23,573 nt of DNA from Dehalococcoidia bacterium (GCA_030603485.1 JAUVXS010000006.1:1-23573); one strand, 5' to 3'. Shown: positions 16,225-22,777, numbered from the stretch's first letter. The notes: generated by a model not told the origin, from the sequence alone. Numbers and translations: made by a program.

Positions 16225-16257
16225 AAAAAATAGGGTCGAGTTAATTCCTCGACCCTA
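16225..16257 (-). terminator. Strong rho-independent terminator, minus strand
   Basis: The 10-bp stem TAGGGTCGAG (16231-16240)/CTCGACCCTA (16248-16257) has a 7-base loop. Read on the minus strand it is followed by a T6 run (the A6 at 16225-16230). It therefore terminates leftward transcription. Only a 31-codon open frame (16274-16369, minus) ends just upstream of it. On the plus strand there is no T-run. Confidence 0.65.
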
Positions 16258-16273
16258 CTCAACCGGAGGAATA

Positions 16274-16369
16274 CTAAAACTGGAATAGTGCTGGCTGCTC
16301 TGCCTTTCTCCGCGCTACCTCCGCTTCCCTTTTCTGCCGCTTCTTGGCTCGGTCTCTAAGTAAATGCAA
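16274..16369 (-). pseudogene. 31-codon Lys/Arg-rich frame ending just before a terminator; possible gene remnant
   Basis: On the minus strand a frame from TTG at 16369 reads RDRAKKRQKREAEVARRKAE and ends QPALFQF at a TAG (16274-16276). Its end is 17 bases before the minus-strand terminator at 16225-16257, the spacing expected for a real gene end. However, no convincing start or ribosome binding site exists, and the frame runs back into the promoter motif of the sigma factor gene. Most likely it is the 3' end of a gene whose front was lost. A real basic micropeptide is less likely. Confidence 0.3.
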
Positions 16370-16394
16370 CCTTTTGGGCAATGGTGCGTTATAA
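16365..16394 (+). promoter_or_regulatory. ECF-type promoter motif, copy 1 (before sigma gene 1)
   Basis: TGCAACCTTTT (16365-16375), with a -35-like AAC core, and CGTTATA (16387-16393) as the -10. The same pair occurs at exactly the same spacing 600 bases downstream. The predicted RNA start is only a few bases before the ATG at 16405, so the sigma mRNA may be nearly leaderless. Autoregulation by the encoded ECF factor is the usual arrangement and is inferred here. Confidence 0.6.
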
Positions 16395-16404
16395 ATAGTG
16401 AAAG

Positions 16405-16962
16405 ATGGATTTAGAGCAGGAAAAAGAACTGGTCGAAAGAGCCAAGAACAATACCGAAGCTTTTGGTGAGCTCTATGACCGGTATTATTCCCAAATCTTT
16501 GGCTATGTTTTAAGAAGAACAGCCAGTATTGAAATCGCTCAGGATGTGACTTCGGAAGTATTCTTCAAGACTCTGAAGAATCTGGGGCAATTCCACTGGC
16601 GTGGTACCCCTTTTTCCTCATGGCTTTACCGCATCGCCACTCATGAAATTGCCAACTACTTCAGGAAAAATAAACACGGGCAATTTTCTCTGGAAAAAGT
16701 CTCCAACTCGATTAGCATCTCCGAGCCATCGGCTGAGGCCGAGCTTATTGAGGCTGAAGCGGAATTAAAAAGACACGAGGAGTTTCTCACTCTGCACGAA
16801 AACATCTCCAGGCTCTCCATCAAATACCAGGAAGTGATTACTCTAAGGTTCTTTGAAAATAAACAGGTCAAAGAAATTAGTGAAATCCTGGGAAAGCGGG
16901 AGGGAACTGTAAAATCTCTGCTGCATCGATGCTTAGAAAAATTAAGAAAGCTAATGGAATAA
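16405..16962 (+). CDS. ECF RNA polymerase sigma factor 1
   Basis: A 185-aa sigma-70-family protein of the extracytoplasmic-function class. Region 2 covers about residues 20-90: LYDRYYSQIFGYVLRRT, AQDVTSEVFFKTLKN (core binding and -10 recognition) and PFSSWLYRIATHEIANYFRK. Region 4 covers about 130-185: SIKYQEVITLRFFENKQVKE then the helix-turn-helix ISEILGKREGTVKSLLHRCL, which reads the -35. There is no region 1.1 or 3, as is usual for ECF factors. The ATG has no Shine-Dalgarno sequence, and a promoter motif ends about 11 bases before it, so translation may be leaderless. The gene ends just before a second copy of the motif that precedes the membrane anti-sigma-like gene. It most likely reports an envelope or surface stress and drives its own cluster. 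The inducing signal is unknown. Confidence 0.93.
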   Translation: MDLEQEKELVERAKNNTEAFGELYDRYYSQIFGYVLRRTASIEIAQDVTSEVFFKTLKNLGQFHWRGTPFSSWLYRIATHEIANYFRKNKHGQFSLEKVSNSISISEPSAEAELIEAEAELKRHEEFLTLHENISRLSIKYQEVITLRFFENKQVKEISEILGKREGTVKSLLHRCLEKLRKLME

Positions 16963-16964
16963 AA

Positions 16965-16993
16965 TGCAACCTTTTGGCAAAAGCCGGGTTATA
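16965..16993 (+). promoter_or_regulatory. ECF-type promoter motif, copy 2 (before anti-sigma-like gene 1)
   Basis: TGCAACCTTTT (16965-16975) and GGTTATA (16987-16993) match copy 1 base for base in both boxes except one, with identical spacing and an offset of exactly 600 bases. It lies in the short gap between the sigma gene and the next gene, so the second gene could be raised independently of the first. The GGAGGG site of the next gene follows at 17000-17005. Confidence 0.6.
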
Positions 16994-17010
16994 GTAAATG
17001 GAGGGTAGCC

Positions 17011-17892
17011 ATGAAGGAAGAAGAGTTAATCAAGAAGCTGGAAAAAGTCGAACTTCCTGAGATTGAGCTGCAGAGCCATCAACGCCGGCTGAGAATGGCT
17101 TTGCTCAATGCTGGCTACCTTCAGAGGCAGCGGGTGGGGGTTACCATCTTAGCACTGGCAAAATCAGAAATAAAAGGAGGAATAGATATCATAATGAAAG
17201 GTTTAGTTTCACGGCAACCGGTCTGGAAGACAGCCCTAGCTAGTGTATCAGCTATAGCGCTGATTATCGGACTGACAATAGCATTACCATCACTTACTGG
17301 ACAATCGTCTGAAGCGCTGGCCGCGGAAATCGCCGAGAGCAGCCTTGAAGTTAAACTGGCTCTCGGTGACCAAGAGATAGAGGTGGTGAAGGTAATAAAG
17401 ATAGTAGATGACACGGGAACGGTGATATGTGAAGGAACGATGGGGCGGCTGGTCACTGCCGAGGTAGACCTGGAGAGCCAGGAGGTGACCGAAGTAAAAG
17501 TGGCGATTGAAATAGTTGACATGCCTGAATTAAGTGAGGCCGACGAGCAGGAGGCAATCAACATCGCCAAGGCTGACCCCGGGGTCAAGGAGCTTCTGGA
17601 CCAGGGAGCCAGTATAGGTATGGTCTTCCCCATGTATTCCTTTGGGATGAGGGCGGACATGGAAACTGGAGAGACCGAGGAGTTCTCAGGAATGCTGGTA
17701 AGGGTAGCCATAGAGCTGGGCGAGAAGAGCTGGATTGCTCACGTTGACCTTGATGAGGGGAAGGTGGTCAGGCTGATAGAGATTCAAAAGCTGTTGCCTG
17801 TGGGGACATTTAAACTAGGGGACATTGATGTCGATGAAGAGGGCCGCGTAGAATTCCACATAGAGAACGGTGATATAGAGAATACTCAGTAA
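17011..17892 (+). CDS. Membrane-anchored anti-sigma-like protein 1
   Basis: A 293-aa protein with an N-terminal cytoplasmic part (about 1-70, charged, helical), a QPVW motif at 69-72, one transmembrane helix (about 73-95: ALASVSAIALIIGLTIALP), then an exported acidic domain of about 190 residues rich in Val/Ile/Glu. This topology and the position right after an ECF sigma gene fit a membrane anti-sigma factor that holds the sigma factor until a signal reaches the outer domain. No zinc anti-sigma HxxxCxxC motif is visible. The QPVW sequence at the membrane edge recurs in the second anti-sigma-like protein at 18979. GGAGGG lies 5 bases before the ATG. A strong terminator follows at 17978. The anti-sigma function is inferred from context and topology. 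Confidence 0.75.
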   Translation: MKEEELIKKLEKVELPEIELQSHQRRLRMALLNAGYLQRQRVGVTILALAKSEIKGGIDIIMKGLVSRQPVWKTALASVSAIALIIGLTIALPSLTGQSSEALAAEIAESSLEVKLALGDQEIEVVKVIKIVDDTGTVICEGTMGRLVTAEVDLESQEVTEVKVAIEIVDMPELSEADEQEAINIAKADPGVKELLDQGASIGMVFPMYSFGMRADMETGETEEFSGMLVRVAIELGEKSWIAHVDLDEGKVVRLIEIQKLLPVGTFKLGDIDVDEEGRVEFHIENGDIENTQ

Positions 17893-17977
17893 AAGAGTCA
17901 GTGAGTCCACACAGAAATAACGCAAACATTGCCAGGCTATCAAGTGGTAACTGTGAAAGTCGCTGCTGCTAAGGGAC

Positions 17978-18006
17978 AAGCACCTCCGTAAGGAGGTGCT
18001 TCCTTT
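17978..18006 (+). terminator. Strong rho-independent terminator after sigma/anti-sigma pair 1
   Basis: A perfect 10-bp stem AAGCACCTCC (17978-17987)/GGAGGTGCTT (17992-18001) closed by a GTAA tetraloop and followed by CCTTTGTT. It separates the first sigma cluster from the small peptide genes. Confidence 0.7.
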
Positions 18007-18064
18007 GTTCAGAGTAGGTAATCATTCATTAGCTGATACATTACATCTGGGAGGTTTTTAGATA

Positions 18065-18151
18065 ATGAAAATGAAGTTGCTAGTTGTAGGCTTAGCCATA
18101 AGTTTGGCATTACTCGGTGTAGGCATCGCACTACTCTTGATGCAGGGGTGA
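18065..18151 (+). CDS. 28-aa single-helix membrane microprotein, copy 1
   Basis: ATG at 18065 with GGGAGG about 10 bases upstream. The peptide is MKMKLLVVGLAISLALLGVG followed by IALLLMQG: two N-terminal lysines and one hydrophobic helix of about 22 residues. It is the same length and layout as the peptide at 18266, with similar ends (ALLLMQG and ALLLPPG). The paralogy and ribosome binding sites support real coding despite the size. It has its own terminator at 18185. A role as a membrane modulator, a toxin of a type I system or a decayed signal peptide is possible; nothing selects among these. Confidence 0.5.
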   Translation: MKMKLLVVGLAISLALLGVGIALLLMQG

Positions 18152-18184
18152 GGTTAATAAACAATCTCTGCCCCTTAATAAGAG

Positions 18185-18204
18185 AGAGGCGACGCCTCTT
18201 TTTC
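18185..18204 (+). terminator. Terminator after microprotein copy 1
   Basis: AGAGGC (18185-18190)/GCCTCT (18194-18199) with a GAC loop, followed by TTTTC. The short but G+C-rich stem lies 34 bases after the stop codon of the 28-aa gene. Confidence 0.5.
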
Positions 18205-18265
18205 AAGGTGAGCTAACTTTTTGCGGTGGAGTTCGTTTAATATATTATGCGTAGGGGATTAAAAA

Positions 18266-18352
18266 ATGAACAGGAAATTATTGATTGGTCTACTGATTCT
18301 GGGTGCAGCGTTGGTACCTATAGGTCTGGCGCTGCTGTTGCCGCCGGGTTAG
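18266..18352 (+). CDS. 28-aa single-helix membrane microprotein, copy 2
   Basis: ATG at 18266, preceded by AGGGGA about 8 bases upstream. The peptide is MNRKLLIGLLILGAALVPIG followed by LALLLPPG. It matches copy 1 in length (28 aa), charge pattern and C-terminal ALLL-x-x-G. It lies just upstream of the second ECF sigma gene. The DNA sequences of the two copies differ widely while the protein layout is kept, which suggests selection on the peptide. Function unknown. Confidence 0.5.
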   Translation: MNRKLLIGLLILGAALVPIGLALLLPPG

Positions 18353-18369
18353 GAGTTAAAAAATATTTG

Positions 18370-18395
18370 TGATACTTTCTTCATTCCATCGTATA
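18370..18395 (+). promoter_or_regulatory. Possible ECF-type promoter before sigma gene 2
   Basis: TGATAC (18370-18375) and CGTATA (18390-18395) form a -35/-10 pair in the general ECF style but unlike the TGCAACC motif of cluster 1, as expected if each sigma factor reads its own promoter. Transcription would begin near 18402, before the AAGGAG site at 18415-18420. This is a single copy, so it is weakly supported. Confidence 0.35.
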
Positions 18396-18425
18396 GATAA
18401 ATAGAGGCAACCTCAAGGAGTGCTT

Positions 18426-18995
18426 TTGGGGAAATCAGAGAGTAAGACAAAGGCATACACTGGTGAAGATACCAGAAGTGCCAGGGAGATTTTTGCCGAG
18501 CTTTATGAGCAATATCTGCCCAGGGTCTTTCGGTACATAAGCTATAGGATAGGTGACGTCCATTTAGCTGAGGACCTTACCTCTGGCGTTTTTGAAAAGG
18601 CTTTAACAGGTTTCAGTAGCTATCGCTCAGATAAGGCGTCATTTTCTACCTGGCTTCTGTCTATTGCCAGACATACGCTCATTGACCACTACCGGGTGAG
18701 CAGTAAAAGGCAGACCATTCCTCTGGAAGAGACAGCCGATATGTCATCTGAAAACACATCCCCTGAGGAGGAAGCCGTCAGGAGGGAGGAGCGACAAAGG
18801 CTACGGGTATGCCTGGCAGGACTTCCCCAACAGGAACAGGATATTATCTCGTTCAAGTTTGGAGCTGAGCTAACCAACCGCCAGATTGCTGAGATGCTTA
18901 GCCTCACTGAGTCCAATGTGGGAACAATTCTTTACCGGGCAATTCGCAGGCTAAGGGACTGCTTCAGGGGGTGGCAAAATGGGCAGGGAAGCTGA
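18426..18995 (+). CDS. ECF RNA polymerase sigma factor 2
   Basis: An ECF sigma factor of 189 aa from the TTG at 18426. The frame also opens with GTG at 18420, but the AAGGAG site (18415-18420) overlaps that codon, so TTG is preferred. Region 2 is clear (FAELYEQYLPRVFRYISYRI, HLAEDLTSGVFEKALT, FSTWLLSIARHTLIDHYR). An acidic linker follows (DMSSENTSPEEEAVRREE). Region 4 reads LPQQEQDIISFKFGAELTNR then QIAEMLSLTESNVGTILYRA. The end of the gene overlaps the start of the anti-sigma-like gene by 17 bases, indicating translational coupling. It differs clearly from sigma factor 1, so the tandem pairs are not a recent duplication. Confidence 0.92.
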   Translation: MGKSESKTKAYTGEDTRSAREIFAELYEQYLPRVFRYISYRIGDVHLAEDLTSGVFEKALTGFSSYRSDKASFSTWLLSIARHTLIDHYRVSSKRQTIPLEETADMSSENTSPEEEAVRREERQRLRVCLAGLPQQEQDIISFKFGAELTNRQIAEMLSLTESNVGTILYRAIRRLRDCFRGWQNGQGS

Positions 18996-20175
18996 CATGG
19001 AGAAAGAGTTCTTAGAAAACATAGACCGGATGCTTGCCGGTGAAGAAGTAAAGATTGGTGCCGATGTAAGCGATGACTACCAGGCGGTACTTGACTTTGC
19101 GCAAAAGATGGTCAGCTTTAGAACTCTCCCTTCGCCTGCCTTCAAAGAACAGCTTAAGGAGAGGTTGCTCTCGAGATTAAGTGAAGAGGAGGAAAAAGTG
19201 AGAAGTACGGAGGTTAAACGCAACCGATTTTGGGAGGCACTGGGACGCCTGGTGCCTCACCAGCCGGTGTGGCGTGCCGTAACGCCAATAATTCTAGTTG
19301 TTATGCTGGCAGTTGGCGTACTTTGGGGAACAGGAATACTGCCCGCTGGCGTCCAAGCTCCAGCACCGGCACCAGCACCGGCTCCCGCCCCGGCGCCAGC
19401 CCCAGCACCTGTTCCTGCCCCCCTCCGACCTCCGCTAGAGGTCGATGCGACTACCGACAAGAGTTCCTATTTACCTGGTGAAGATGTCAAGGTTGAGTTC
19501 TCTTTCAAGAATGTGAGCTCATCACCTGTCCAGATAGAGCCGTTTCCACCAGCGGTAGAAATAATGCGCCCCGAACCATACGAGCCTCTCCGCTCCTTTT
19601 CTGCCGGCACAGGAACTAGGTCGCTGAACCCAGGAGAAGCCGCAATCTATACCGTGACGTGGGACCAGCTTGATAACCAGCAGAAGCAGGTTGATTACGG
19701 CTATTACTACGTTGAACTCGGAGACATACAGGTTGGAAGATTCCACATGAAACCGAGCTGGGGAATGACCGCTCCGATACTCATCTTGCCTGCCGAAGGA
19801 GCGATGGAGAAGACCATTGAGGTAAACAGTTCACAGACCGTAAGCGGAATCACCATCATCTTGGAGAGAGTAGAGTTGTCTGCGTCAGGGATGAAGGTGT
19901 ATGTCTTCAATACTCCACCGGGTTACAGTCTACCTCAGGGTCCTCAGTTTCCACCACCGCCAATGATGATGCACGTTACTGCCGAGTACAGCGTTGATGG
20001 TGGTGCTGTAAAACAAGCCGGCCCATCAGCGATTCGCTTCCTCGAAAATGGGACAGAACATATATGGGAAAATCTGGATCCGGTGCCCCAGAACGCCACA
20101 GAGTTGACCTTCACGGTAACTAAGCTCGGTGACTGGGAAGGCCCCTGGGAGTTTCGCATCATCCCTCTCCAGTAA
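18979..20175 (+). CDS. Membrane anti-sigma-like protein 2 with Pro-Ala linker and extracytoplasmic Ig-like domain
   Basis: A 398-aa protein overlapping sigma gene 2 by 17 bases. An alternative ATG at 18997, with AGGGA 7 bases before it, would avoid the overlap and gives the start MEKEFLENIDRMLAGEE. The N-terminal cytoplasmic helical part (about 1-95) is followed by a QPVW motif and a transmembrane helix (about 101-121). Then comes a proline-alanine linker (about 127-148) and a beta-rich domain starting TDKSSYLPGEDVKVEFSFKN, which resembles intracellular-proteinase-inhibitor (BsuPI)/Ig-like modules, plus a second beta-rich C-terminal region. The layout fits a transmembrane anti-sigma factor with an external sensing domain, kept away from the membrane by a stiff linker. 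A fragment of the Ig-like module recurs at 21142. Confidence 0.78.
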   Translation: MGREADMEKEFLENIDRMLAGEEVKIGADVSDDYQAVLDFAQKMVSFRTLPSPAFKEQLKERLLSRLSEEEEKVRSTEVKRNRFWEALGRLVPHQPVWRAVTPIILVVMLAVGVLWGTGILPAGVQAPAPAPAPAPAPAPAPAPVPAPLRPPLEVDATTDKSSYLPGEDVKVEFSFKNVSSSPVQIEPFPPAVEIMRPEPYEPLRSFSAGTGTRSLNPGEAAIYTVTWDQLDNQQKQVDYGYYYVELGDIQVGRFHMKPSWGMTAPILILPAEGAMEKTIEVNSSQTVSGITIILERVELSASGMKVYVFNTPPGYSLPQGPQFPPPPMMMHVTAEYSVDGGAVKQAGPSAIRFLENGTEHIWENLDPVPQNATELTFTVTKLGDWEGPWEFRIIPLQ

Positions 20176-20225
20176 GTTGGGTGTGGATCTCTGGTAAGTG
20201 TGGCACTCTTGGGCGGGGCGGACAC

Positions 20226-20254
20226 ATAACGGTCATATAACGGACAAATAGCGG
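20226..20254 (+). repeat. Three ATARCGG repeats at exact 11-bp steps
   Basis: ATAACGG (20226-20232), ATAACGG (20237-20243) and ATAGCGG (20248-20254) stand 11 bases apart, about one helical turn. They lie in the 309-base gap (20176-20484) between the anti-sigma-like gene and the lipoprotein gene. The gap also holds a strong ribosome binding site with a four-codon frame (20419-20433, MRKS) and no gene. Helically phased repeats are typical of regulator sites, but the motif is short. Confidence 0.4.
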
Positions 20255-20484
20255 ACGAACAGGAAGGTCTCCAAGCTGGGGCTGGTTGGCAACAAACGAC
20301 GCTTCGCAGTGGGAGGTTTGTGGGAGTGGGTAAACGAGGGGTTTCTCCTACTGTCTGTGTTCCCCTCTCTTGGCAAGTGGCATGGTAAAAATTAGGCTGA
20401 TAAGACAGGAGGTGAAATATGAGGAAAAGCTAAATTATATGTGGTAGATATGGTAAGGTGAAATCTCATTCAGGAGGAATTAAA

Positions 20485-21138
20485 TTGGAGAGGGAAAAAA
20501 TATTGTTGCCTTTTAGCCTCTTCCTCATCATAATCATGTTACTGTCCCTCGTGGCAGCTTGTGCCAAGCCAGCACCGGCTCTAGCACCGACGCCAGCCCC
20601 GGCTCCGGCACCGACGCCAGCCCCCGGTGCAACGCCTACACCTTATATGCCATCAGATAAATACAAGTTCACGCCACCGTATTCGGCTGAATTTGACTTA
20701 GAGTCATCAACGGGATTGGACATCACTGAGACCGGTGCGGAATACCCCTCCTACAAGTGGTCTGATACGTTAGAGAAAGAATATGCCGTATTGAAAAAAT
20801 ATGCTGAGTTACCGCAAACAGAACACATAGGTGTATTGCGTCAGGGTAACTCCGGCGCAGCCAAACTCGTTTTAACTTCGACTTTTGATAAAGAGTTTGG
20901 TATATCTGTCACAGCGAAGGCAGGGGAATGGCTTGCATACGACAAAGTCCCTAAAGGAATCCAGGTAGCCCCATCCCACGATATCATACATCTGAAACCG
21001 AGAGAGCGAACAACTTTGGATCTTGAGATTAAGGTTGGACAGGATGTGCCTTCCGGACTTTATTATGTGGATGTATTCGCCGCCACAGAGGGATACCGTC
21101 GGGAAGCAGTTCTTTGGCTACTTGTTTCGAGCTATTAA
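20485..21138 (+). CDS. Secreted lipoprotein with Pro-Ala-Thr linker, unknown function
   Basis: A 217-aa protein from the TTG at 20485, which has AGGAGG 7 bases upstream; the frame extends to 20458 but that start lacks such a site. A lipoprotein signal peptide opens it: KILLPFSLFLIIIMLLSLV with lipobox VAAC (C26). A low-complexity PAPTPAP linker follows to about residue 60, then a globular exported domain with no motif I recognise (YKWSDTLEKEYAVLKKYAEL, TLDLEIKVGQDVPSGLYYVD). The last part resembles an Ig-like or bacterial 'NEW3/sortilin-type' beta module: a Gly-Leu-Tyr-Tyr-Val strand and a final strand AVLWLLVSS. It would be anchored on the outer face of the cell membrane. After its stop the frame goes on into a relic of another module (21139-21198). 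Confidence 0.75.
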   Translation: MEREKILLPFSLFLIIIMLLSLVAACAKPAPALAPTPAPAPAPTPAPGATPTPYMPSDKYKFTPPYSAEFDLESSTGLDITETGAEYPSYKWSDTLEKEYAVLKKYAELPQTEHIGVLRQGNSGAAKLVLTSTFDKEFGISVTAKAGEWLAYDKVPKGIQVAPSHDIIHLKPRERTTLDLEIKVGQDVPSGLYYVDVFAATEGYRREAVLWLLVSSY

Positions 21139-21198
21139 TTGGGCGAAGATGTCAAAATCGAGTTTACATTCAAGAATGTTAGCTCATCGGATGTCTAG
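21139..21198 (+). pseudogene. Relic of an Ig-like module, in frame after the lipoprotein stop
   Basis: Directly after the TAA at 21136-21138, and in the same frame, the sequence reads L then GEDVKIEFTFKNVSSSDV and stops (TAG 21196-21198). This matches GEDVKVEFSFKNVSSSPV in the anti-sigma-like protein at 18979-20175 in 15 of 18 positions. It is too short to be a domain and has no start codon context. It is best read as the scar of a domain duplication or recombination. Confidence 0.75.
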
Positions 21199-21231
21199 CC
21201 TACCAAAATCTAAAAGGAGGAGTTTTTATCG

Positions 21232-22062
21232 ATGAAAAAGAAAATATTGTTAAGCATGTTGGGATTGTTGTTAATCGCGAGTTTGTTTGCTTGTGCGGCA
21301 CCAACGCCGGCCCCTGCTCCGGCACCAGCCCCAGCACCAACGCAAATGCCGACAAAACTAGACATTAACCTAAGTAGCCAGCAAGAAGGGATTTGGGTGA
21401 GTGGCACGGGAGAAGTAACCGTCACCCCTGACATCGCTATCCTGAGGTTAGGTATTGTGGCGCAGGAGGCAAGCGTAGCCGAGGCTCAGACCAAGGCATC
21501 TGAAGCCATGAATAAGGTCATAACAGCGCTCACCGAGAGTGGAGTGGCGGAAGAAGACATCCAGACCCAGTATTTCAACATTCGCCAGAGAACAAAATGG
21601 GACCGGGAGACAGAAGAGGAAATCGTGATTGGCTATCAAGTAACCAATACGGTGGTTGCCAAGATAAGGGTGTTAGATATTGAAAGCTATCCTCTTGATT
21701 ATAAGGCGGGCATCATCATCAATGCTGTAGCTGAGGCTGGAGGCGACCTCACCAGGATAGAGAGCATAGGCTTTTCCATAGATGACCCCTCAGTCTATTA
21801 TGAGGAAGCCAGAGAAAAGGCAATGGCTGATGCCAAAGCCAAGGCAGAGCAGTTGGCCGAGCTGGCTGGTACCACCTTGGGAAAGCCAACCTATGTCTCT
21901 GAGAGCGTCCATATTCCACCTATCTACAAAGGCATAGCTTATGAATATGAAATGGCAGGGGGCCCGATGCCAGTTCCAGCCCCAGCCCCACCGCCATCAA
22001 TCAGCCCCGGTGAGATGAAGGTTAGACTTACTGTTCAAGTAGCTCACAGTATTTTGCCATAA
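21232..22062 (+). CDS. SIMPL (DUF541) domain lipoprotein
   Basis: A 276-aa exported protein. The signal peptide MKKKILLSMLGLLLIASLFA ends at a lipobox cysteine (C21). A PAPAPAP linker (about 25-37) is followed by a typical SIMPL domain: ISVxGxGEV-type opening (GIWVSGTGEVTVTPDIAILR), the helix EAQTKASEAMNKVITALTES, then GVAEEDIQTQYFNIRQRTKW and GYQVTNTVVAKIRVLD. A conserved final helix contains AREKAMADAKAKAEQLAELA. SIMPL proteins are periplasmic or surface proteins of poorly known function, named for interaction with mouse pelle-like kinase; the bacterial homologue BP26 forms ring-like oligomers. AGGAGG lies 9 bases before the ATG. It follows the other lipoprotein in the same direction. Confidence 0.92.
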   Translation: MKKKILLSMLGLLLIASLFACAAPTPAPAPAPAPAPTQMPTKLDINLSSQQEGIWVSGTGEVTVTPDIAILRLGIVAQEASVAEAQTKASEAMNKVITALTESGVAEEDIQTQYFNIRQRTKWDRETEEEIVIGYQVTNTVVAKIRVLDIESYPLDYKAGIIINAVAEAGGDLTRIESIGFSIDDPSVYYEEAREKAMADAKAKAEQLAELAGTTLGKPTYVSESVHIPPIYKGIAYEYEMAGGPMPVPAPAPPPSISPGEMKVRLTVQVAHSILP

Positions 22063-22202
22063 GCAAGGTCTTTCCGGCACAGTAATTGGCAGGAGCAAAG
22101 TCGGACGTTTTAGGGCTTGGTGATATACCTGCCTCATTCCGGCTTTGCCCTGCTGTCATTTTGTTGTAAAACTATGGATATAAAGGATGGTGCTGGACAA
22201 AA

Positions 22203-22586
22203 ATGAGAGCTTTGAAGATTATTTCCTGGGTAGGGGTAGGGATAATAGCACTAGGTACGCCGCTGGCATTTTCTTGCTCTGAGAGTTTAATGAGCATAGG
22301 TCCGAGAGGCGCTGGTGTTGCGTGGTGGGGGTTTACATGGATTCTAGGTGGAGTCGGCACAGCATTGCTGTCAGCAGGGGGGCTTATTTCCAAACCACGT
22401 TTTTTGCCTCTGGGAGCCATAGTGATTGGTCTAGTGTATATTTCATCTTTCTATGGGTTACTCCTTTATTCACTGGAGAATGGTACAATTCTAGGCTTTA
22501 TTCCGGTTTTATTGCCCGGTCTAGCTTGTATCATCGTGGGGATAGTAATGCAACGAGTTGAGAATAAACGCAGAGGGGGATATTAA
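22203..22586 (+). CDS. Small integral membrane protein, four predicted helices
   Basis: A 127-aa hydrophobic protein. The likely membrane segments are about 5-25 (ISWVGVGIIALGTPLAFS), 37-62 (GVAWWGFTWILGGVGTALLS), 70-92 (LGAIVIGLVYISSFYGLLLY) and 95-117 (ILGFIPVLLPGLACIIVGIV). The tail is basic (QRVENKRRGGY), so the C-terminus should face the cytoplasm. Only a weak GGATGG site precedes the ATG. I recognise no family. The next small membrane gene begins 5 bases after its stop, so the two are probably one unit. Confidence 0.65.
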   Translation: MRALKIISWVGVGIIALGTPLAFSCSESLMSIGPRGAGVAWWGFTWILGGVGTALLSAGGLISKPRFLPLGAIVIGLVYISSFYGLLLYSLENGTILGFIPVLLPGLACIIVGIVMQRVENKRRGGY

Positions 22587-22591
22587 GTATA

Positions 22592-22777
22592 ATGAGTCTC
22601 GGATTTATAGAATCAATGGTGATTATTCTTGTTGGAATTGTTTTATTGGTTATCGGTATTCTTTTGTACAAAAAATTTGATAATAAGATAGTTAAGATTG
22701 TAGGTTACGTTGCGGGAATATTTGGTGGACTGGGGATTATTTTCGGTGTTGTTCAACTAATTCTTGCGCTGTTATAA
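22592..22777 (+). CDS. Small two-helix membrane protein
   Basis: A 61-aa protein with two hydrophobic helices (about 8-25, SMVIILVGIVLLVIGILLY, and 37-60, IVGYVAGIFGGLGIIFGVVQ) joined by a short basic/acidic turn (KKFDNKIVK). The ATG follows 5 bases after the previous gene, with a GGGGGA sequence about 10 bases upstream that lies within that gene's end. It resembles many small uncharacterised membrane proteins. No function can be assigned. Co-translation with the upstream membrane protein suggests they may form one complex. Confidence 0.6.
   Translation: MSLGFIESMVIILVGIVLLVIGILLYKKFDNKIVKIVGYVAGIFGGLGIIFGVVQLILALL

Noticed and set aside
17121..17711. 196-codon minus-strand frame
   Set aside because: It is the antisense shadow of the anti-sigma-like gene, rich in Ser/Thr/Ile with no ribosome binding site.
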